Positions 5,060 to 10,967 of a stretch of DNA of 10,967 bases are shown here, in pieces. Within the stretch, counting starts at the first letter, position 1; each line of letters opens with the position of its first letter. A program made the position numbers and the translations under genes. The stretch spans positions 1-10,967 of the forward strand of contig CAMJXZ010000082.1 of NCBI GenBank assembly GCA_946409855.1, in the 5' to 3' direction. The stretch is from an uncultured Clostridia bacterium (GTDB lineage: Bacteria; Bacillota; Clostridia; Christensenellales; Aristaeellaceae). Below the pieces are notes generated by a model. It was given only the letters and a program-made list of their open reading frames with translations. It was not told where the DNA came from and ran no database searches.

Positions 5060-6706
5060 TTATTCCGCCGCCATGGCGTCCAGGTAAGCTTCGACATCCA
5101 GGAAGCAGAAGTCCGGATAGCCGTGGCCCGCAGGGCTGATTTTGTCGATGCCCAGGTAGAAATCCACGTCTTCAATGCCCAGCTTCTCCCGCATGTAGCG
5201 GCTCATCAGATACGCCATCATGGAACCCACGTCGCCGTCCATGGTGGAGTTGTTGAAGCGCCAGTGCTTCGCGATATCAGCCTTCACTTCCCCGGTCAGG
5301 TAGGTCATGCAGGACATCATCTTTACCAGTTCCTGCCTGCCTTCGCCGTAAACGCCGGTATCGGGCTGGGTGTAGGCATCCGCCAGGCGGGCCGCTTCTT
5401 CGCTGCCGTCGGCGGCCATCTTCTGAAGCACCGCAAGGAGAGAAGCGGAGAAATGCGCTTCGCCGAACAGTTTGGATTCCCAGCTCTTTCTGGCTTCTGT
5501 GTCAAAGGCCATGATGGATTTACTGCGGGTCATGAAGCCGGCGATAAACGCTTCCATGCTGTCCGCCGTCACTTTGCCGTCCGCAAAGGAAATCCCTTCA
5601 TAGGCTTTGGCAAAGCCTTCGGCGTCGCCGTACTGTTCCTTGTCCAGCCAGCGGGCGGTATACACGTCCAGCGCTTTGTTGATGGCGGCCAGGTAACCGT
5701 CCTTAAAGGAGGCAGGCTCAAAGCCAAGTTCAGTGAGGTAGGCTTCGAAAGCGGCGATCAGTTCCTGCTGCAGGGCGATCTGGAAATCGTCAAAGGTTTT
5801 GTCCCCGCCGTTCGGGCCCATCTGGTGATAGTTTACTTCGGTGGAATGGAGATATTCATAGGCCATATCCGCTTTGTCCACATTGGCGATGGGGGCCTGA
5901 ACCCGGGCGCCGTAGATATCGTCCGTCGCGTCCATGACGGCGCCGATTTTTTCGAGATAAGGCCTGAATACTTCCGCGTTGCCGGACACGCCCAGCAGGG
6001 TGGCGCAGCTGCCGCCGGCGCTCCCGCCCACGGCGATGATCTTGTTTGCGTCGCCGGGCAGTACCGTGTCATTCGCCTTCAGGTAACGCACGCCCGCCTT
6101 CAGGTCCACGATCTGGTCCGGGGCCATGCCCTTGCTTTCCAGGCCTTCGCTGTCCACGCCGCGGCTTCCGACGCACACGTAGATGTAACCGGCCTGCACG
6201 TAATCGCCGTAGATGCTGCTGCCGGTCTGATCGGCATTCAGGTGAATCCCCTTGGTTTCAGTGCCCAGGGTGACGGAATAGCCTTCCTTGTAGCCGTCGA
6301 TGGTGTTCTGATAGATGATCGGCGCGGTGTTCACGGTGTAGGAGGTGCCGTTCAGGTTGGTGAACACGGCTTCTTCATCAAAGCTCAGTGTGAAGGTGCC
6401 GTCGCCGTTGTCCCTGGTTTCCTTCACGTATTCGGTGGGCACGTAGATGTCCAGGTGCTGAATGCGGGCGCTTTCAGGGTTCGCGCAGTATACCACGTTC
6501 AACAGGCCGTAGCAGGGATATACTTTGGCTGTTTCCCCTTCCTTGATCTGGCCCATGGGCGTCATGACGGCGGTGCTGTCGATGTACACCCATTTGTCCA
6601 TCAGTTTGGATGCGTCCAGGTCATAGGTTTCCGCCTCCGCCAGGGCGGGGAGCAGCATGGCGAACAGCAATACTGCCGTCAGGATCAGGGCTGTCATCTT
6701 TTTCAT
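5060..6706 (-). CDS. Exported tannase-like alpha/beta hydrolase (subtype B tannase family)
   Basis: This 548-aa esterase has a signal peptide (MKKMTALILTAVLLFAMLL, with likely cleavage near ALAEAE, 21-26). The nucleophile elbow is GGSAGG with S229. From memory the protein aligns with Lactobacillus plantarum tannase through GVRYLK.N, LPGDAN.II, TDDIYG and ADMAYEY. The family triad maps to S229, D490 (MDGD) and H528 (PAGHGYPD). The residues reported to hold the galloyl hydroxyls also appear kept: K396 (TRSK), E410 (SWESKLFG) and D492. Such enzymes hydrolyse gallate esters and hydrolysable tannins to gallic acid. The length exceeds the roughly 470-aa cytosolic form because of the signal peptide and added segments. 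The start is ATG at 6706, with AAGGAGGA five bases upstream. The divergent LysR-2 recalls tannase-regulator pairs elsewhere. The family is confident; the true ester substrate is less certain, since the RHG-x-x-DRDTS block is altered. Confidence 0.85.
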   Translation of the reverse strand: MKKMTALILTAVLLFAMLLPALAEAETYDLDASKLMDKWVYIDSTAVMTPMGQIKEGETAKVYPCYGLLNVVYCANPESARIQHLDIYVPTEYVKETRDNGDGTFTLSFDEEAVFTNLNGTSYTVNTAPIIYQNTIDGYKEGYSVTLGTETKGIHLNADQTGSSIYGDYVQAGYIYVCVGSRGVDSEGLESKGMAPDQIVDLKAGVRYLKANDTVLPGDANKIIAVGGSAGGSCATLLGVSGNAEVFRPYLEKIGAVMDATDDIYGARVQAPIANVDKADMAYEYLHSTEVNYHQMGPNGGDKTFDDFQIALQQELIAAFEAYLTELGFEPASFKDGYLAAINKALDVYTARWLDKEQYGDAEGFAKAYEGISFADGKVTADSMEAFIAGFMTRSKSIMAFDTEARKSWESKLFGEAHFSASLLAVLQKMAADGSEEAARLADAYTQPDTGVYGEGRQELVKMMSCMTYLTGEVKADIAKHWRFNNSTMDGDVGSMMAYLMSRYMREKLGIEDVDFYLGIDKISPAGHGYPDFCFLDVEAYLDAMAAE

Positions 6707-6768
6707 GGAAATCCTCCTTCTTTTGCTTCGCTCCGCAAATCGCGGATACGTCTCTTCTTGTCAGGCTG

Positions 6769-6798
6769 ATTATATAAGAACAGGGAAAACAGGATCAA
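6769..6798 (-). promoter_or_regulatory. Sigma-70 type promoter of the tannase-like gene
   Basis: On the minus strand, -35 is TTGATC (6793-6798) and -10 is TATAAT (6769-6774), with an 18-base spacer as in the other two minus-strand promoters. The bases upstream of -35 (GCGGGAACGGAA) resemble GCGGAAAACGGT in the LysR-1 element. The first 16 bases after -10 match those of the importer promoter at 12 positions. The leader before the ATG is about 55 bases. Confidence 0.78.
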
Positions 6799-6813
6799 TT
6801 CCGTTCCCGCTTA

Positions 6814-6841
6814 TTGATTCTGTTTCGGAATAAATCATATC
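6814..6841 (+). promoter_or_regulatory. Candidate LysR-2 operator and LysR-2 promoter
   Basis: ATTC (6817-6820) and GAAT (6828-6831) form a 15-base partial palindrome with the T-N11-A layout typical of LysR sites. It lies in the 154-base divergent region. A wider inverted repeat pairs ATTCCG (6798-6803) with CGGAAT (6826-6831). A weak plus-strand promoter overlaps: TTGATT (6814-6819), then CATATC (6836-6841) 16 bases on. The overlap would allow autoregulation. The motif fit is suggestive only. Confidence 0.42.
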
Positions 6842-6860
6842 ACATGAGGCGGCTTTCTTT

Positions 6861-7715
6861 ATGGAGATCGAGTATATCAGGCAATTTGCCCTGCTGGCCA
6901 GGGACTGCCATTTTCAGTCCGCGGCGGATGAACTGTTTATCAGTCAGTCCGCCCTGTCCAAGCATATCGCCGCGCTGGAAAAAGAGCTGGGGCAGAAACT
7001 GTTCCACCGTACCACCCGCCAGGTGGAGCTCACCGATTTCGGCCGGGCGTTCCTGCCCTATGCCGAAAAGATCATCGGCGTCATAAATGACTGCGAAACG
7101 AACCTGATCGCTCCCTGTCAGAAAGCAGGTCCCAGCCTGCATGTGGGCGTTTCGCCCTTTGTATCGGTCAGCCGCCTGATGGAAGGGAAAATGGCCTGCC
7201 TGGGCACGGTGCCGTCCATCGAAACCATGGTATTTACCGAAACTTCCTCTGAGCAATTGCGGAAGGGTCTTAAAAGCGGGCGGTTTCAGCTGGTGATCGA
7301 CGGCATCGGCCCCATGTGGGAAGATGCGGCCTTTGCCGCTGTGCCCTACATGCAGGATCATCTGTGCGCGCTGATCAACCGGTCGCATCCCCTGGCGCAG
7401 AAGGAAACCGTGTCCCTGCACGAACTGAAAAGCCTGCCTTATATTCATCTGTTTACCGAAACAGATGCCAGCCCATTCCTGTCAGAACCTGTCCTGATTG
7501 CCGATACCGTGCCGCAGGCGCTCCGGGCCGCGGCGGAGGGGCGGGGATTTACCGTTCTTCCCTATGCCCGGGTCAAAAAGCATCTGCCGGAAAATGTTAT
7601 CGCGCTCCGGCTGGTTCCCTCGCCTGATCTTCATTTCAGCGCTTATTATCTGCGGCATGTCCAGCGGGGCGAAGCGCTGAACGCGCTGCTCAGATATCTG
7701 TTGAAAAGCGAATGA
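6861..7715 (+). CDS. LysR-family transcriptional regulator (LysR-2)
   Basis: This is a 284-aa LysR regulator. The N-terminal HTH is intact (EIEYIRQFALLARDCHFQSA, FISQSALSKHIAALEKELG, LFHRTTRQVELTDFGRAFLPYA). The effector-binding domain follows from about residue 90 (LHVGVSPFVSV, FQLVIDGIG, LCALINRSHPLAQKE). The start is ATG at 6861, with GAGGCGG at 6845-6851. It is closely similar to LysR-1 through the HTH, with LF-x-RTTR-x-V-L and FLPYA shared, so the two are probably duplicates that took on different targets. Its position back to back with the tannase-like gene makes that gene the most likely target. The inducer may be a product such as gallate, but nothing in the sequence proves it. It is convergent with the esterase gene at 7757. 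Confidence 0.95.
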   Translation: MEIEYIRQFALLARDCHFQSAADELFISQSALSKHIAALEKELGQKLFHRTTRQVELTDFGRAFLPYAEKIIGVINDCETNLIAPCQKAGPSLHVGVSPFVSVSRLMEGKMACLGTVPSIETMVFTETSSEQLRKGLKSGRFQLVIDGIGPMWEDAAFAAVPYMQDHLCALINRSHPLAQKETVSLHELKSLPYIHLFTETDASPFLSEPVLIADTVPQALRAAAEGRGFTVLPYARVKKHLPENVIALRLVPSPDLHFSAYYLRHVQRGEALNALLRYLLKSE

Positions 7716-7721
7716 AAAAGT

Positions 7722-7750
7722 AGCGCCGGCCCGGCTTTCGGATCGGCGCT
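7722..7750. terminator. Bidirectional terminator between LysR-2 and the esterase gene
   Basis: A 7-bp stem, AGCGCCG (7722-7728) and CGGCGCT (7744-7750), lies in the 41-base gap between two convergent genes. On the minus strand it is followed by ACTTTTT, a good T tract. On the plus strand it is followed by TTCGGTTT, a weaker one. It probably ends both transcripts. Confidence 0.75.
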
Positions 7751-7756
7751 TTCGGT

Positions 7757-8611
7757 TTACAGTTTTTGTTCAAACAGCCATGCCCGGACAGGCTCAAACA
7801 GATACGCCCATTTCCAGGTGCTCATGTGATGCACCGCAGGGAAAATGTGCGCGCCGGGCAGCAGCACGCTGTCCCCGTCCAGCCAGGTGAACTGGATATT
7901 GGCATTCTGCGCCACCACATCCCGGCAGAACTGTGCTTTGGTCTCCTCATCTGCCTTGGCGTCCACATGCCCCCGGGCGACTTTCCCGCCCGCTTTCTCA
8001 ATGGCCTTCATACATTCGCCCATGATGGGGAAGGCGCGGCCGTCATGCTCGGAAACCATGATCCACACGTGTTCGTCTTTGATGGCCGCCATGCGCTCCG
8101 GATCCCACTGCCCCGCCGTCAGAAAACAGCCCGCAAAGAACCGGGGATGGGTGATCATCAGTTCGCACAGCATCATCGTGCCCATAGACTGGCCGGTGCT
8201 GTAGATCCGTGAGGCGTCGATATCGTATTTTTCGCATATATGCCGGATCAGGGCAATCGTGGCTTCTGCCGCCCAGCCGACAGTGTAATCGTCATGGGCG
8301 GATTTTTCGCTGTACTGGGGCGCCAGCACAAAGCAGGGACGTTTCTCCTGCTCTTTTTCGTCAGCCCATACCAGCGCGCCGATGCCCTGGCGCAGGGTGA
8401 AATCCGGCTCTTCGGACAGGGAACCCATATCGTGCATGAACACGACCAGCGGCAGGGGGTGATCCATGTGATCCGGCACATAAAGATTATAGGGCAGGGT
8501 ATGTCCTTCATATGCAAGGGTAAACTGCGAAAACTTCTTGGCATTGTCCGCATAGGCGGCTTCCTGGGCCGTCAGCTGTATGGGCGGCGGCATCATTGGC
8601 GGATGAGGCAT
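7757..8611 (-). CDS. Alpha/beta hydrolase, PHB-depolymerase/feruloyl-esterase-like
   Basis: This 284-aa serine hydrolase has the order typical of small esterases of the PHB depolymerase / feruloyl esterase type. A strand with an oxyanion region comes first (YNLYVPDHMDHPLPLVVFMHDMG, 41-63). The nucleophile elbow GQSMG follows (140-144, S142), then a probable acid D190 (SEHDGRAFP) and a histidine at 261 or 262 (VHHMSTW). No signal peptide is seen, so it is probably cytosolic. I place the start at ATG 8611, eight bases from AAGGAG (8620-8625). The in-frame GTG at 8618-8620 overlaps the ribosome site and is unlikely. The N-terminus is proline- and methionine-rich. It is last in a likely operon after the Sel1 protein, 75 bases downstream of it across a strong stem-loop. 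The substrate is unknown; an ester is inferred from the family. Confidence 0.85.
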   Translation of the reverse strand: MPHPPMMPPPIQLTAQEAAYADNAKKFSQFTLAYEGHTLPYNLYVPDHMDHPLPLVVFMHDMGSLSEEPDFTLRQGIGALVWADEKEQEKRPCFVLAPQYSEKSAHDDYTVGWAAEATIALIRHICEKYDIDASRIYSTGQSMGTMMLCELMITHPRFFAGCFLTAGQWDPERMAAIKDEHVWIMVSEHDGRAFPIMGECMKAIEKAGGKVARGHVDAKADEETKAQFCRDVVAQNANIQFTWLDGDSVLLPGAHIFPAVHHMSTWKWAYLFEPVRAWLFEQKL

Positions 8612-8639
8612 GGATAACACTCCTTATTCGTATGCGCTC

Positions 8640-8671
8640 GGGCCGGCATAAACCATGGGAAATGCCGGCCC
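8640..8671 (-). promoter_or_regulatory. Intercistronic stem-loop between Sel1 gene and esterase gene
   Basis: A perfect 10-bp stem, GGGCCGGCAT (8640-8649) and ATGCCGGCCC (8662-8671), has a 12-base loop. On the minus strand it begins 15 bases after the Sel1 stop, is preceded by AAACCAAA and has no T run after it. The esterase ribosome site starts 14 bases further on. It could limit or stabilise the operon transcript. On the plus strand it would be followed by TTTGGTTT, but no plus-strand gene ends there. No promoter is visible for the esterase gene in the gap. Confidence 0.55.
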
Positions 8672-8686
8672 TTTGGTTTGACAAGA

Positions 8687-9481
8687 TTATTTGGTCAACC
8701 GGTCCAGCGCTTCCCGGGCGGCTTCAACGCCGTTGTCCGCGGCCAGCTGATACCGGGCGAAGGCTTCTTCTGTGTTCTGCTCCACACCTAAGCCGTTTTC
8801 ATAGAGATATCCCAGCCCATAGCTTGCTTCCGCAACGCCGGGCACCACGCGTCCTCCGCTGACAGCGGCCAGATAATACCGGGCGGCCAGCTCGTAATTC
8901 TGCTCCACACCTGTGCCTTCCTGGTAGAACCTGCCGATATAGGCGCAGGCAGTAACATCACCATGATCGGCGGCGATCAGGTAGCACGCGGCAGCCTTTT
9001 CCAGGTCCTGGACAAATTCACCGGCATCATTGACAAATCCCTTTTCATACAGTACGCCGGCATACCGGGGGCCCTTAAAGTCAGGATTGGAAAGTTTCTC
9101 ATCCATAGATAGTGTATAGAACATGACAGCCTTTTCATAGCTCTGTGTCACGCCCTGCCCGTTTTCATACATCTGTCCCACATTGGCCCAGCCGCGGCCG
9201 CTGCCCATATTGACGGCACGGAAATTCCATTCCATAGCCTTGGTATAATCCTGTTCCACGCCGTCGCCGTTCTGGTAGGCGGTTGCCAGCATCTCTGCTC
9301 CGCGGGCATCGCCCAAGGTATAGAGCTGTTCAAATAATTCGTTTGCTTTCGCCGCGTCGCCGTTCATACTGGCCTGACGGGCTTCCTGGAACATGGCATT
9401 CAGATCCGCTTCTTCCGCCGCAGCCAGGCCGATGCAGGCCAGCAAAGCAAGCGAAAGCACGATTGCTGTCAATTTTTTCAT
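8687..9481 (-). CDS. Exported Sel1-like repeat protein
   Basis: This 264-aa protein has an N-terminal export signal followed by tandem Sel1-like (TPR-related) repeats, which act as alpha-solenoid protein-binding scaffolds. Repeats are visible at about 59-94, 95-131 (more divergent at its end), 137-174 (with a short insertion), 175-210 and 217-252. They carry the Y-x-x-G-x-G-V-x-Q-(D/N/S)-Y-x-x-A core, for example YQNGDGVEQDYTKA and YQEGTGVEQNYELA. The signal may be cleaved after GLAAA. Alternatively LLAC with Cys16 could be a weak lipobox, which would anchor the protein to the membrane. The start is ATG at 9481, with AGGAGG (9491-9496) nine bases upstream. It begins 30 bases after the upstream gene, so the two are co-transcribed. 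Repeat number and family are clear; the partner is unknown. Confidence 0.92.
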   Translation of the reverse strand: MKKLTAIVLSLALLACIGLAAAEEADLNAMFQEARQASMNGDAAKANELFEQLYTLGDARGAEMLATAYQNGDGVEQDYTKAMEWNFRAVNMGSGRGWANVGQMYENGQGVTQSYEKAVMFYTLSMDEKLSNPDFKGPRYAGVLYEKGFVNDAGEFVQDLEKAAACYLIAADHGDVTACAYIGRFYQEGTGVEQNYELAARYYLAAVSGGRVVPGVAEASYGLGYLYENGLGVEQNTEEAFARYQLAADNGVEAAREALDRLTK

Positions 9482-9511
9482 TGTAATATTCCTCCTGTTT
9501 GTTCTGTCTTC

Positions 9512-10967
9512 TTATTTGGAACCGCCCTTGAAGCCCACATCCACGAAGGTCTGCCAGGGCCATTTGAGGTGATCCTCCCAACCCGCGCCGATGGCGTAAC
9601 CGGGAGCCAGTTCCACGTCGATCAGGCTGTCCACCGAGCGAAGCAGGGATTCGCAGTTATAATAGTTCTTGGTGAAGGTGATGGTTTCGCCGTCAACCAC
9701 CTTATCCTCCATCTGATCGAACAGGCGGCTGTAATACACGGTGTCGCCTTCCAGGTGAACGTTGCATTCTTCGTCGCAGTTGAAGGCCACGGCGTCGGCT
9801 TCCCTGGCAACCTTGATGCCCTTGCCGTTTTCATCTTCACCATAGAAGAACACATTGCCTTCCGCGTCAGTCGCCGTCAGGGTATAGGTGGCGTCCATGT
9901 ACACCTGATGGGAATCCGTCAGGTTGTTCAGGCCAAAGAACGTCCAGGCCTGGGTGCCGCTGGGGCCGCCGCTCATGACGGAGTAGATGTACACGCTGCC
10001 GATTTGATAATCGTGGCTGAAGGAAGCTGCCGGCTTGTACATCAGTTCATTCCAGGTGGTATTTTCGGTGTTCACAGTCACGCGCATGGTGGTATACACA
10101 GGCGCATAGGCCCAATAAATATAGTTCAGGGTGATATCGGTCTTGCCGGCGGAAGCAGCCACCACGAAATCCTTTCCGGGTTCCAGCGTCAGCTCGTCGC
10201 CGTAAGCGCTGATCAGGGTTACGGTTACATCTTTTTCGGTCAGTTTGCTTGCGTCAAAGGCAATGGGCCAGGTGGCGGTGACTGTATCGGGATACACATC
10301 GCAGATAACCGGGATTTCCGCATCGGAAGTCCAGGCGGGTTCGCTGCCCAGGATCAGACTGCCGCCCTCCGTCAGGAAAGTACGGCCAAAGGAATAGAAA
10401 TCCGTGCGCACGATCGCTTCGGACAGGGGCAGACCATTGTACCTGATGCCGCTGATGCCGATCCGGAAATCATAATGACCGTTGCCGTCACCGCCCTGGG
10501 GAGAGTAACTGCCGCCGATATTGCCCATGGTGTAATCGGCTTTTCCGCCCGTCCAGGTGTCAGTCAGGGTGCCTTCCTCGAATTGCACTTCATACAGCTT
10601 GTAGCCGTCTCCGGGCAGCAATGCAATCTGTGCATCTGAGGAATCAATTCTGCTGTCGTCGATGCCGTCCAAAGAAAGCACGACCTGCACGGTACCGTTG
10701 GTCACTTCCATCTGCCGTCCGGCATTGGCGGTCAGCTTACCCTCCACGGACACCCGGGGAATCACCACTTTGCCCGCCGGTTCCCTGCTGTTCTGATACT
10801 GGCCGTGATTGCCGCCGCAAACCCAGATGGTGGATTTCCCGGTCGGCAGCACATACAGGTCGTAACTGCCGTTGGCAGTGAAGCCGGTAATTTTGGCAGC
10901 GTCGATGGTAATTTCCAGAGCGACCGCCACTTCGTTTTCTTCATTCTCCACTTTGCCGAAAATCAGC
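9512..10967 (-). CDS. Large beta-rich protein of unknown function (5' end outside window)
   Basis: The frame is open to the window edge, so this is a C-terminal fragment of at least 485 aa; the true start lies beyond 10967. I do not recognise the family. The sequence is rich in short alternating hydrophobic stretches, Thr, Gly, Asp and Tyr, typical of stacked beta domains of extracellular proteins. Examples are the ATWPIAFDASKLTEKDVTVTL region with an Ig-like look and the YTLTATDAEGNVFFYG strand pair. It is acidic, with no membrane helix, no cell-wall sorting signal and no S-layer homology repeat in view. It ends with an aromatic cluster, HLKWPWQTFVDVGFK. It is the upstream partner of the Sel1 gene (30-base gap) and is therefore probably exported with it. 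The product could be a surface or binding protein, or the non-catalytic end of an enzyme. The CDS call is firm; the function is open. Confidence 0.85.
   Translation of the reverse strand, partial: LIFGKVENEENEVAVALEITIDAAKITGFTANGSYDLYVLPTGKSTIWVCGGNHGQYQNSREPAGKVVIPRVSVEGKLTANAGRQMEVTNGTVQVVLSLDGIDDSRIDSSDAQIALLPGDGYKLYEVQFEEGTLTDTWTGGKADYTMGNIGGSYSPQGGDGNGHYDFRIGISGIRYNGLPLSEAIVRTDFYSFGRTFLTEGGSLILGSEPAWTSDAEIPVICDVYPDTVTATWPIAFDASKLTEKDVTVTLISAYGDELTLEPGKDFVVAASAGKTDITLNYIYWAYAPVYTTMRVTVNTENTTWNELMYKPAASFSHDYQIGSVYIYSVMSGGPSGTQAWTFFGLNNLTDSHQVYMDATYTLTATDAEGNVFFYGEDENGKGIKVAREADAVAFNCDEECNVHLEGDTVYYSRLFDQMEDKVVDGETITFTKNYYNCESLLRSVDSLIDVELAPGYAIGAGWEDHLKWPWQTFVDVGFKGGSK

Noticed and set aside
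5123..6769. Open frame of 548 codons on the plus strand, antisense to the tannase-like gene
   Set aside because: The equal length is coincidental. The translation is low-complexity and domain-free, while the minus strand encodes a recognisable enzyme with signal peptide, ribosome site and promoter.
8612..8620. GTG at 8618-8620 as start of the esterase gene
   Set aside because: It overlaps the AAGGAG ribosome site. The ATG at 8611 has ideal eight-base spacing.
9569..10639. Open frame of 356 codons on the plus strand
   Set aside because: It is a shadow of the minus-strand beta-rich protein, with the same Gly/Val/His-rich character and no ribosome site or homology.
1..10967. CRISPR array, transposon ends, phage genes or tRNA-linked integration site
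   Set aside because: No regularly spaced direct repeats, transposase or integrase frames, terminal inverted repeats or tRNA-like folds were seen. The only sizeable direct repeat is the 78-base promoter element.

Overview
The window looks like a chromosomal piece of an uncultured, GC-rich gut-type member of the Clostridia (Bacillota). This is inferred from AGGAGG-type ribosome binding sites, near-consensus sigma-70 promoters, MKK-type signal peptides ending in A-x-A-E, a family 5 solute-binding protein and LysR regulators. It carries no rRNA, tRNA, phage or transposase gene that I can see, so the species is not resolved.

Layout. Positions 1-2329 (minus strand) hold the start of an oligopeptide-type ABC importer operon: the substrate-binding protein comes first, then a DppB-like permease cut by the window edge. 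Positions 2525-3763 (minus) encode a cytosolic protein related to the neutral/alkaline ceramidase family. It is divergent from a LysR regulator at 4019-4906 (plus), called LysR-1 here. Positions 5060-6706 (minus) encode an exported alpha/beta hydrolase that aligns closely, from memory, with subtype B bacterial tannase (gallate esterase). It is divergent from a second LysR regulator at 6861-7715 (plus), LysR-2. Positions 7757-10967 (minus) form a likely operon of a large beta-rich protein of unknown function (5' end outside the window), an exported Sel1-repeat protein and a small PHB-depolymerase/feruloyl-esterase-like hydrolase.

Regulation is unusually readable. Three minus-strand promoters, for the importer, the ceramidase-like gene and the tannase-like gene, share a design: TTGAT(T/C), an 18-base spacer, then TATA(A/C)T. 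They also share related bases upstream of -35 and just after -10. The importer and ceramidase-like promoters are near-copies over about 78 bases (60 identical, no gaps), which suggests control by LysR-1. An 11-base word from the same element recurs at the -10/start region of LysR-1, as expected for autoregulation. Both LysR genes have the classical divergent regulator-target arrangement.

Taken together, the region reads as an ester/amide catabolism island: an exported tannase-like esterase, two further hydrolases, an importer, and two related LysR regulators. A role in plant polyphenol (hydrolysable tannin) use is the most attractive hypothesis. It rests mainly on the tannase residues. The importer substrate and the functions of the ceramidase-like and beta-rich proteins are not known.
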